This document shows positions 53,708-61,408 of a stretch of DNA of 64,000 nt, piece by piece. Under the pieces are notes generated by a model. The model ran no database searches. It was not told the DNA's origin and worked only from the letters and a program-made list of their open reading frames with translations. Positions within the stretch are counted from its first letter, which is position 1; the number at the start of each line of letters is the position of its first letter. The stretch is from an uncultured Bacteroidales bacterium (lineage in GTDB: Bacteria; Bacteroidota; Bacteroidia; Bacteroidales; UBA932), in the NCBI GenBank assembly GCA_944323345.1, contig CALUSC010000001.1, positions 1 through 64,000 of the forward strand, given 5' to 3'. The position numbers and the translations under genes are program-made.

Positions 53708-53764
53708 TAATTATTGCTCATGCAGTTTATTGCAGAAAATCAGGAAAAGTCATTTTGATTTAAT

Positions 53765-55477
53765 ATGAAGGTTACTAAGAAAATATTTCCGTTGTTATTA
53801 CTTTCCATAGCTGTTTCCTGTTGTGAAAAAGGCGTACTTGACGCAAACCAAGACGGTTCAGGAGAAGGCGATCTTCCGGAAGGCAACATTGAGATTTTAA
53901 TAAAGGCAGACAGAACAAGTTATTATCCGAATCCTCTCAGCGGATGGGTGATTTATGTCCCTCTTATCGATGATGTAGAAGAGTTCTGGGAGAAATATGA
54001 GAACTTCCCTTCATCTGAAGGAACAGTAAATGTTTTCGACTACGGAAATGTCATTTATCTCCGAGGTTCCTGGACTGATTTCAACCCTGAGGAGGGCCTT
54101 TACATCTGGCAGGACGGGATAGATGAGGTCAAGTATCCTCTGGCCCGCAGTCTCAGGCTTTTCGAAGAAGGAGCTAAGGAGAGGGGACTCAAACTGGCTT
54201 TTACTCTGAAATGCGACAGCCGAGACGCCAATGCTAACTGTACGCCTGATTTCGTCAGGGAGAAAATGGATGCGGCATACGGCGCCGATGCTGCCGGCTA
54301 TCTGACTCCTGACGGAAAGACGCATACTCCTGGCAAGGGCTATTTCAATTTTACTCTTGGTTCTGTTCCGCGTCACTATTGGTCGCCGTATCCTGACGAT
54401 CCGATTTTCCAGCAGGAGTATGAAAAATTCATAAATGCCCTTGCCGCCGAATATGATGACCCTGAAAAGACCGCATTCGTGAGCGGTCTGGGAATGGGCA
54501 AGTGGGGCGAATACCACACATGCGTATATTCTACCGGAGACGAGACTCCGAAGATCCCGGTATTCAACTGGGTGACAGATACCTATATAAATGCTTTCAA
54601 ACTTACTCCATGCTTTACGAATTACCATAAGATGGTCGGAACCATAGTCGGCGAAGGCTCAGGCAGTCCTGATTCTGAAGGAATGCTCTCCGGTGCCATA
54701 GAAAAAGGCTTCTGCATGAGGCATGACGCATTCGGCATGAGGGCTGAGACTTTCGGATATGCTACATGGGAAAAGAAATTTATTGCAAATTGGACATATA
54801 AGGTCCCTGTTGCGGGAGAAGGCGGGTGGATAGTGACACAAGGTTATGAAGATGAAAACGGGAAACACAACTATCTGACGCAATATGCAGGTCCTAGAGA
54901 ACTTCGCGCTGGCGAGTATGAGGACATGCACAGCGCATATGTAAACATGATGGATTTGCGTTATGACAAGACTTATATTCAAGGAGAGACATGGTCATGG
55001 TTTAATGATGCTTTCGATTTGGTGCAGAAATTTGTGCAGGAGGATTGTTACAGGATTTATCCAGACAAAGTAAGTATTCCGACCAGTATAAGCAACGGGC
55101 ATACTTATACTATCCAGCATCGATGGTTGAATCTTGGACATGCTTATTGCCCGACTAATATCAAACCATACCGCGACCGTTTTAAGGTTGCATTTGCTAT
55201 CATAGATACAGAAACTGGTAAAATTGTCTCTGACAATATCTTCTTCGATGAAAATGCACATCCTCATGATTGGATCAGCGGAAGGTCTTCTTATGAACTG
55301 GAAATAACTCCGAAGGGTGTTTCTGTCGGAGCGTACGATTTGTGTGCCGGTATTGTTGATCTCGCTCAAGGTGACCCAGACAACGGTGATTTCAGAATAG
55401 GAATACATATCGCCGCCCAGGGCGACTATACAGAAGCCGGATGGTTGAAACTAGGTGTTGTAACTGTTTCTGAATGA
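53765..55477 (+). CDS. DUF4832 lipoprotein, putative glycoside hydrolase-like (copy 1)
   Basis: A 570-residue lipoprotein (AVSCC lipobox). The N-terminal part has the DUF4832/DUF4874-type barrel opening DRTSYYPNPLSGWVIYVPL, GNVIYLRGSWTDFNPEEG and FVSGLGMGKWGEYHT, a conserved MGKWGE strand end with a potential catalytic Glu. A C-terminal beta domain includes HRWLNLGHAYCPTN. The neighbouring gene at 55498 shares the same order of motifs, so this is a tandem duplication. Activity of this family is not established to my knowledge. Confidence 0.75.
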   Translation: MKVTKKIFPLLLLSIAVSCCEKGVLDANQDGSGEGDLPEGNIEILIKADRTSYYPNPLSGWVIYVPLIDDVEEFWEKYENFPSSEGTVNVFDYGNVIYLRGSWTDFNPEEGLYIWQDGIDEVKYPLARSLRLFEEGAKERGLKLAFTLKCDSRDANANCTPDFVREKMDAAYGADAAGYLTPDGKTHTPGKGYFNFTLGSVPRHYWSPYPDDPIFQQEYEKFINALAAEYDDPEKTAFVSGLGMGKWGEYHTCVYSTGDETPKIPVFNWVTDTYINAFKLTPCFTNYHKMVGTIVGEGSGSPDSEGMLSGAIEKGFCMRHDAFGMRAETFGYATWEKKFIANWTYKVPVAGEGGWIVTQGYEDENGKHNYLTQYAGPRELRAGEYEDMHSAYVNMMDLRYDKTYIQGETWSWFNDAFDLVQKFVQEDCYRIYPDKVSIPTSISNGHTYTIQHRWLNLGHAYCPTNIKPYRDRFKVAFAIIDTETGKIVSDNIFFDENAHPHDWISGRSSYELEITPKGVSVGAYDLCAGIVDLAQGDPDNGDFRIGIHIAAQGDYTEAGWLKLGVVTVSE

Positions 55478-55497
55478 TTTTAATATTCTAATTGATA

Positions 55498-57141
55498 ATG
55501 AAAATGAACAAATTTTTCCTGACGATGGTATTGGGTATGACTCTGGCAGTTTCTTGTGTCGAAAAAGACGGGCCGGATGATGGGAAAGGGGGTAGTTCTA
55601 CTATCCCTGAGGGTAATGTCCAGGTCAAGTTCACTCCGGACAGGACATCATTTCTGAAAAACCCTATGACAGGATGGGTAATGTATGTTTCCGGTACGGC
55701 CGATCCGTCTTATCTCGATACCGAGTATTATGTCCCGTCTCTCGAAAAAAACGTGAGGGTGGCGGATTATTCTACCTGCATCTATGTGCGTACGAACTGG
55801 CGTAATTTCAACCCTGAGGAAGGTGTCTATTTCTGGGATGACCCGAACAGCAGCCTGTATAAAATCTATACCCGTGCCCAGGAACTCGGTCTCCCGATGG
55901 CTTTCCGTGTCGTAGTGGACGGCCGTGACCAGGGTGCGAATACCCCGCAGTGGGTTTTCGATAAAGGTGCGAAGTATTGGCTGGAAAATGACAGATATCC
56001 GGACCGTAAGGTTCCTAATGTTCTTGACCCTGTATGGCGTGAATGCTATGAGAAATTCATCGAGGATTTTGCAAAGGAATTCAACGATCCGTCGAAAATC
56101 GCCTTTATCGACGCTTACGGTCTCGGCAAATGGGGAGAAGGACACAATGTCTGCTATGAGGGTCTGGAACCTATATCATGGAACAGCGACGGATCCGTGA
56201 AAGAATATGCCGGTAAAGTCTCAGACAATACAGTGGAATATAAGGAAAACACCATGGAATGGATCACTTCGCTGTATTCGCGTTGCTTCACGAAAGTGCC
56301 TCTGGTCATCAACTATCACCGTCAGATAGGCCATCCGAGAAGTTCCGGTAAAAACGCTCAGCCTGACAGCGAGCATTTGCTCCAGATAGCCATCGACAAC
56401 GGCTACTGCCTCCGTGCCGACTCGTTCGGCATGCACAACCAGGACTGGGGTTATAATGACTGGGAGCGCAACTATGTGAAGCAGTGGAATAACAGGCTTC
56501 CTATCATCCTCGAAGGCGGCTATGTCTGGTCGAATCCCGGTCATCAGTCAAGTATAGCTGCGGAAGGATACAAAACTGCCGGAGATGTACGTGAAGGTGA
56601 GTTTCTGGAAGGACAGCTGGCATGTGTGAACATGATGGATTTCCGCGTGGGAGATGAGACTCGGACATGGTTTGAAGAAGCTTTTACCTATATAGAAAGG
56701 TTCAACGAAGAAGGAGGCTACCGTCTCTATCCGGACAGAGTTTCCGTGCCTCAGACAGTGAAGATGGGGTCGGACGTGACCGTCACTTCCCGCTGGCTGA
56801 ATCTCGGCTGGGGATTCTGCCCTACGAACCTTCAGCAGTGGAACCAGAAATACAAGGTGGCGTACGCCCTTCTCGATATGCAGACAGAGAAACCAGTCTA
56901 CCAGTTCGTGGATGAAAGTACCGACCTTTCCACCTGGCTGAAAAGCTCTCCTGCTTCATACACGTTCGACATTTCCATGAAAGGAGTAGCTATCGGAGGC
57001 TATATCTGGGCTGTCGGACTGGTCGATACCACTCTGCAGGATGAAGAAGGACTCAATCCTGTCGGTCTGCAGGTGGCCGTGAAGAAAGAATCCCTGACCG
57101 AAGACGGCTGGGTGAAACTTGTCAATGTTACCGTTAATTAA
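55498..57141 (+). CDS. DUF4832 lipoprotein, putative glycoside hydrolase-like (copy 2)
   Basis: A 547-residue lipoprotein (AVSC, Cys20) started at the ATG at 55498, because the in-frame TTG six bases earlier lacks support. It repeats the motifs of the preceding gene: DRTSFLKNPMTGWVMY, TCIYVRTNWRNFNPEEG, AYGLGKWGEGHNV with the same LGKWGE core, LRADSFGMHNQDWGY, and SRWLNLGWGFCPTNL in the C-terminal domain. Copy 1 has several AT-rich stretches that copy 2 lacks. Whether the pair has split in substrate or is redundant cannot be read from sequence. Confidence 0.76.
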   Translation: MKMNKFFLTMVLGMTLAVSCVEKDGPDDGKGGSSTIPEGNVQVKFTPDRTSFLKNPMTGWVMYVSGTADPSYLDTEYYVPSLEKNVRVADYSTCIYVRTNWRNFNPEEGVYFWDDPNSSLYKIYTRAQELGLPMAFRVVVDGRDQGANTPQWVFDKGAKYWLENDRYPDRKVPNVLDPVWRECYEKFIEDFAKEFNDPSKIAFIDAYGLGKWGEGHNVCYEGLEPISWNSDGSVKEYAGKVSDNTVEYKENTMEWITSLYSRCFTKVPLVINYHRQIGHPRSSGKNAQPDSEHLLQIAIDNGYCLRADSFGMHNQDWGYNDWERNYVKQWNNRLPIILEGGYVWSNPGHQSSIAAEGYKTAGDVREGEFLEGQLACVNMMDFRVGDETRTWFEEAFTYIERFNEEGGYRLYPDRVSVPQTVKMGSDVTVTSRWLNLGWGFCPTNLQQWNQKYKVAYALLDMQTEKPVYQFVDESTDLSTWLKSSPASYTFDISMKGVAIGGYIWAVGLVDTTLQDEEGLNPVGLQVAVKKESLTEDGWVKLVNVTVN

Positions 57142-57147
57142 AGAGAT

Positions 57148-58293
57148 ATGAAAAGACCTGTCGTGTTTTTGCTGGCCGCTGTGGTGGCAGGTATTTTCAC
57201 CGCATGTGCGGAAAAGCCTGTGTCTAATCCTGTAAAGAGTGACAAATGGCTTATTATCAGTCCTTCGTCAGTCCAACTTGATGTGGGTGACGAGTATGTC
57301 ATAACTCCTACTTTCAGCAGCGATGAAGCGGAAGCCCTGGATTATGAGTGGTCCGTTTCCGACCCGTCCGTACTGGCCATAACCGAGGACAACAATTCCA
57401 GCATCACCGTTGCCGGCCTGACGCCCGGCAATGTTACTGTCTCGGTCGCCTGTCCAGGTGAGACAAAGCGCCTTACGGGGACCATGTCATTCACTGTCAT
57501 GGAAAAAGAACCGGAGCCTTTGAGGATTCTGGCTATCGGGAACAGCTTTTCCCAGGATGCGGTGGAGCAGTATCTGTGGAATCTGTTCAACGAGGCTGGA
57601 GTGGAAGTCATAATCGGCAATATGTACATAGGCGGATGTTCCCTCGAAAGGCATTGGACAAATGTCCAGAACAATACTGCAGGTTATGAATACCGCAAAG
57701 TCGTGAATGGCAGCAAGACTAACACCAAGAACTGGTCTCTGGAAATGGCTCTGGCCGACGAGAACTGGGATTATATCAGTCTGCAGCAGGCCAGCGACTA
57801 TTCCGGAATGTATGACAAATACGAGCCGTATCTGGGTAATCTCATCGACTGGGTCCTCGAAAATTCATCGAATCCGCGTATGCAGCTGATGTTCCACCAG
57901 ACATGGGCATATTCCAAGGATTCGGGCCATCAGGCTTTCCCTAACTACGGAAAAGACCAGATGGTGATGTATAACGGCATAGTGGACGCGGCCGAAAAGT
58001 CGATGACCAATCACCCTGAAATCAAACTGCTGATACCGAGCGGTACAGCTATTCAGAACGGAAGGACATCTTCGATAGGCGACGAATGGGACAGAGACGG
58101 CTATCATCTCAATACGGATTACGGCCGTTTTGCTGCCGCCTGCACCTGGTATGAGACCATTTCCGGGAACAATGTCCTGGAAAACGAATGGAGACCGTCT
58201 ACAGTCACCAACGAAGAGGCCGAGATAGCCCGCATCGCTGCCCATAACGCCGTACTCCATCCATACGAAGTTACCGACATGTCGGATTATTGA
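57148..58293 (+). CDS. Big2-DUF4886 SGNH-type lipoprotein
   Basis: A 381-residue lipoprotein (FTAC, Cys20). A bacterial Ig-like (Big2) domain (ISPSSVQLDVGDEYVITPTF) is followed by a DUF4886 domain with the SGNH-like opening LRILAIGNSFSQDAVEQYLW (Ser in GNS), then MFHQTWAYSKDSGHQA and DGYHLNTDYGRFAAA (candidate catalytic His). DUF4886 proteins are presumed esterases of carbohydrates. It sits six bases behind the second DUF4832 gene, so the three genes look cotranscribed. Confidence 0.78.
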   Translation: MKRPVVFLLAAVVAGIFTACAEKPVSNPVKSDKWLIISPSSVQLDVGDEYVITPTFSSDEAEALDYEWSVSDPSVLAITEDNNSSITVAGLTPGNVTVSVACPGETKRLTGTMSFTVMEKEPEPLRILAIGNSFSQDAVEQYLWNLFNEAGVEVIIGNMYIGGCSLERHWTNVQNNTAGYEYRKVVNGSKTNTKNWSLEMALADENWDYISLQQASDYSGMYDKYEPYLGNLIDWVLENSSNPRMQLMFHQTWAYSKDSGHQAFPNYGKDQMVMYNGIVDAAEKSMTNHPEIKLLIPSGTAIQNGRTSSIGDEWDRDGYHLNTDYGRFAAACTWYETISGNNVLENEWRPSTVTNEEAEIARIAAHNAVLHPYEVTDMSDY

Positions 58294-58321
58294 TTATGTT
58301 TGAAATTGAACGTTGATTGCT

Positions 58322-58669
58322 ATGAAAGGGTTGAAAGTAAGAAAAGGTGGACAGACTATGGAAATAGCTGTTCCGGAAGGTAATGTCAGTGTTTTGGTGG
58401 GATGCCATGAAGGAAAGTATTATATCAATGCCGGCGGGATGGGAGTTGCATCAGGTAAAGCCCTGCGGTGGCTGGACGAGGACGGACTTCCTGCCGGGAC
58501 GACGATAGAGGTTACATGCTGTGATGTGTCGGAGCCGGCTGAGCCTGTTTCGTCTGTCGATATGGAGGCAGATTCCCTTAAGCAGAAACTGGAAAAATAC
58601 AAGTATGCCCTGCATCTTATCGATGTATTGCGTCCTGAACTTGTGAAAGCCGGTCTGATAGGTGGTTGA
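58322..58669 (+). CDS. Small protein of unknown function
   Basis: A 115-residue predicted cytoplasmic protein (MKGLKVRKGGQTMEIAVPEG). I do not recognise the family. The N-terminal 80 residues look like a compact beta domain; the last 30 (DSLKQKLEKYKYALHLIDVL) form an amphipathic, possibly coiled-coil helix. The stop codon TGA is the first part of a MITE-like end (TGACCCAAAAGGAGG), so the C-terminus may have been truncated by the insertion. It follows the DUF4886 gene by 28 bases. Confidence 0.55.
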   Translation: MKGLKVRKGGQTMEIAVPEGNVSVLVGCHEGKYYINAGGMGVASGKALRWLDEDGLPAGTTIEVTCCDVSEPAEPVSSVDMEADSLKQKLEKYKYALHLIDVLRPELVKAGLIGG

Positions 58670-58783
58670 CCCAAAAGGAGGAATTTCAAGGCTTGCGAAG
58701 ATAAGAAAACCGCAGTGTACTGGTGTACATGAGGATTTTCGAATCGAGCGTAACGCAGAAAATACCCTTTTGAGTCGGCCTCC
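58668..58783. repeat. MITE-like palindromic element, copy B, containing dispersed repeat copy B
   Basis: The left end GACCCAAAAGG (58668-58678) and right end CCTTTTGAGTC (58766-58776), followed by GGCCTCC, are inverted. The interior 58688-58734 is a 47-bp inverted copy of 45914-45960 (46 of 47 identical), followed by ATTTTCGAATCGAGCGTAAC, which resembles the 21-bp direct repeats at 45982-46026. It provides the stop codon of the preceding small gene. Confidence 0.75.
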
Positions 58784-58834
58784 TGAAAGGTAGACGGCCG
58801 GTTTTATTTTATAAATTTTAAAATTTTATAAATT

Positions 58835-61117
58835 ATGAAGATGTCGCTAATGCGCTTTCCGGCATTGTTCGCAGCAGTATTGTGTGCTTTGCCTGTGGCA
58901 GCCGGGACTGCCCCGGATGAGAAAATGGACGAGTTCATCGATGACCTGATGTCGAAGATGACGATCGAGGAAAAGGTCGGTCAGATCACTCTCGTGACTT
59001 ACGACAAGAGTTTTATGACGGGAGCGACGCAGAGCAAAGGCGTGGAAAAGAAAATCGCCGAAGGCAAGATCGGCGGTGTGTTCAACGTACGTACATTGGA
59101 GGATAAAATCAATATCCAGAAACTTGCCGTGGAGCAGACACGGCTCGGAATACCTCTCATGTTCGGTCTGGATGTGATCCACGGATACAGGACGATATGG
59201 CCTGTTCCTCTGGCACTCTCATGCAGCTGGGATATGGACCTGATTGAACGTACTGCACGTGCGGCTGCGGATGAAGCCACTTCCGAAGGCATTGACTGGA
59301 CATATTCTCCTATGGTGGATCTTGTCCGTGACCCGAGGTGGGGCCGTGTGGCCGAGAGTTCCGGCGAAGACCCTTGGCTCGGCTCTCGTATTGCTGAGGC
59401 AATGGTGCGCGGATATCAGGGAGAAAGCCTTGATGACCCTCAGTCCATGATGGCCTGCGTGAAGCACTTTGCCCTCTACGGTGCCGGTGAAGGCGGCAGG
59501 GATTATGATATGGTGGACATGAGTCTTAACAGGATGTATCAGGAATATCTTCCACCTTACAAGGCTGCCGTGGATGCCGGTGCGGGAAGTATCATGTCTT
59601 CGTTCAATGACATCAACGGTGTGCCGGCTACTGCCAACAAGTGGTTGCTGACAGATCTCCTGCGTGGCGAATGGGGCTTCGACGGCTTCACTGTCAGCGA
59701 CTATACATCTGTCGGCGAACTGACGGAACATGGCCTGGGCAATCTGGCCGAAGTGTCTTCCCGTGCACTGAAGGCGGGGCTTGACATGGATATGGTGTCA
59801 GAAGGCGTGATGAAAAATCTGGACTATTGCCTGGAAAACGGCCTGCTGACCGAGGCAGACATTGATGTCGCATGCCGCCGTATATTGGAGGCGAAATACA
59901 AGCTCGGTCTTTTCGAAGACCCGTATCTCCGTCTTGGCGCGGAGCCTGTAGACAGGGCGAAATACCGCTCTCTGGCTCTGGAGGCAGCCAGGAAATCCAT
60001 AGTGCTCCTGAAGAACGACCATGATGTACTTCCGCTGAAAAAGGACACTAAGGTGGCTCTTGTCGGCCCTCTGGCTGATACGAAGTGGGAACTTATGGGC
60101 ACCTGGGCAGGTGCTGCCGCCATGGCTGATGAAGGGGTTTCCATCAAATCGGGAATTTCCAGATATACGTCTTCCATGATACATACTTCCGGAGCTCCGA
60201 TTACCGACAATCCGGGCCTGGCCAGGATGATAGGGGTGAATATCGAACGTTCAGGCGATCCGGACAGCCTGATAGCCGAGGCTGTGAGTGCTGCGGAAAA
60301 GTCCGATGTTGTGGTGGCTGTGCTCGGGGAGAACGCGAAGATGTCCGGCGAGTCTTCCAGCATGACTTGGATCGGTCTGCAGCCTACCCAGAGGCGTCTT
60401 CTTGAAGCCCTCGTGGCTACGGGGAAAGATGTGGTCCTTGTGCTGCTTAACGGCCGCCCGATGACTCTCGAATGGGAAGACGCGCATTGTGCCGCAATAG
60501 TCGATGCATGGGCCCCTGGCCTTCAGGGCGGCAATGCCGTGGCTGACGTGCTGTTCGGAGAATACAATCCTTCAGGCCGTCTGTCCATGACCTTCCCACG
60601 GAATGTCGGACAGGTCCCGATATATTACAGCATGAAATCCACAGGCCGTCCGCATATCCCGTTCCGCAAATACCGTACAGGCTATATCGACTGTCCTCAG
60701 GATCCTCTCTATCCGTTCGGCTACGGCCTTTCGTACAGCACTGTGGACTATTCTGACATGACTGCATCGTATGATGCCGGAGACAAGACGGTGAAGGCAT
60801 CCGTGAAAGTGACTAATGTTTCCGACCGTGCCGTTACTGAGACCGTCCAGCTGTATGTCAGGGATGTCGTGGCTTCCGTGACCCGTCCGATGAAGGAGCT
60901 GAAAGGATTCCGTCAGGTGGAACTTGGTCCTGGTGAAAGCCGGACTGTCAGCTTCGATGTGCCTGTCTCGGAGCTTGGCTTCTGGACGCCTGACCTCCAA
61001 TATGTGGTGGAGACCGGCAAGTTCGTTGTGGAGATAGGCCCGGATTCTCAACGTACTCTTTCTTCGGAAATAGAGTACACTGATGTCGTTTCCTGTCAGG
61101 CTGTCCCGTTTAAGTGA
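58835..61117 (+). CDS. Periplasmic GH3 beta-glycosidase (BglX-like)
   Basis: A 760-residue secreted enzyme. The GH3 N-terminal barrel opens with KMTIEEKVGQITLVTYD and carries the nucleophile Asp289 in GFTVSDYTSV. The conserved KHFALYG and FGLDVIHGYRTIWPVPLALS segments are present. The C-terminal domain (VLLNGRPMTLEW) and fibronectin III-like domain (RPMKELKGFRQVEL) complete the usual BglX architecture. It probably releases terminal beta-linked glucose or xylose from imported oligosaccharides. A 14-base AAATTTTAAAATTT palindrome precedes the gene. Confidence 0.94.
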   Translation: MKMSLMRFPALFAAVLCALPVAAGTAPDEKMDEFIDDLMSKMTIEEKVGQITLVTYDKSFMTGATQSKGVEKKIAEGKIGGVFNVRTLEDKINIQKLAVEQTRLGIPLMFGLDVIHGYRTIWPVPLALSCSWDMDLIERTARAAADEATSEGIDWTYSPMVDLVRDPRWGRVAESSGEDPWLGSRIAEAMVRGYQGESLDDPQSMMACVKHFALYGAGEGGRDYDMVDMSLNRMYQEYLPPYKAAVDAGAGSIMSSFNDINGVPATANKWLLTDLLRGEWGFDGFTVSDYTSVGELTEHGLGNLAEVSSRALKAGLDMDMVSEGVMKNLDYCLENGLLTEADIDVACRRILEAKYKLGLFEDPYLRLGAEPVDRAKYRSLALEAARKSIVLLKNDHDVLPLKKDTKVALVGPLADTKWELMGTWAGAAAMADEGVSIKSGISRYTSSMIHTSGAPITDNPGLARMIGVNIERSGDPDSLIAEAVSAAEKSDVVVAVLGENAKMSGESSSMTWIGLQPTQRRLLEALVATGKDVVLVLLNGRPMTLEWEDAHCAAIVDAWAPGLQGGNAVADVLFGEYNPSGRLSMTFPRNVGQVPIYYSMKSTGRPHIPFRKYRTGYIDCPQDPLYPFGYGLSYSTVDYSDMTASYDAGDKTVKASVKVTNVSDRAVTETVQLYVRDVVASVTRPMKELKGFRQVELGPGESRTVSFDVPVSELGFWTPDLQYVVETGKFVVEIGPDSQRTLSSEIEYTDVVSCQAVPFK

Positions 61118-61156
61118 CTGCCATACAGGAAAATACGGATTTGTACCATGAAATAA

Positions 61157-61363
61157 ACAATTCACTATGATAAAGACAATACGGCCGATACTGTCTTTGA
61201 CGCCATCATTGCCCCTTACAAGGGGAAAATCGTCCTTGTGGATTTCTGGAACACGTGGTGCGCTCCATGTCGTGGCGCTATAGAAGCGGTTGAACCTTTG
61301 AAAAATACTGTCCTGAAAAGCGATGATATCGTATGGCTGTATATTGCCAACGGGGAGATTTGA
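61157..61363 (+). pseudogene. 5'-truncated thioredoxin/TlpA-like remnant
   Basis: Between the two GH3 genes one frame reads DAIIAPYKGKIVLVDFWNTW and then CAPCRGAIEAVEPLKN before ending in GEI and a stop. This is the core of a TlpA/ResA-type thioredoxin domain with its CxxC (WCAPC) active site. The frame is closed by TAA just upstream, no start codon precedes it, and the C-terminal half of the domain is missing. It is a decayed fragment left between two intact GH3 genes. Confidence 0.8.
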
Positions 61364-61408
61364 AAACAACCAATTGAAAAACAGTGAAATAATTATAGTA
61401 TAACCATT

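Noticed and set aside
58813..58826. AAATTTTAAAATTT palindrome ahead of the first GH3 gene
   Set aside because: It is an A/T-only palindrome in an AT-rich leader, likely by chance; not strong enough to call an operator.
61167..61361. Intact small thioredoxin gene between the GH3 genes
   Set aside because: The only nearby ATG is in a different frame from the WCAPC core, and the domain is incomplete at both ends.
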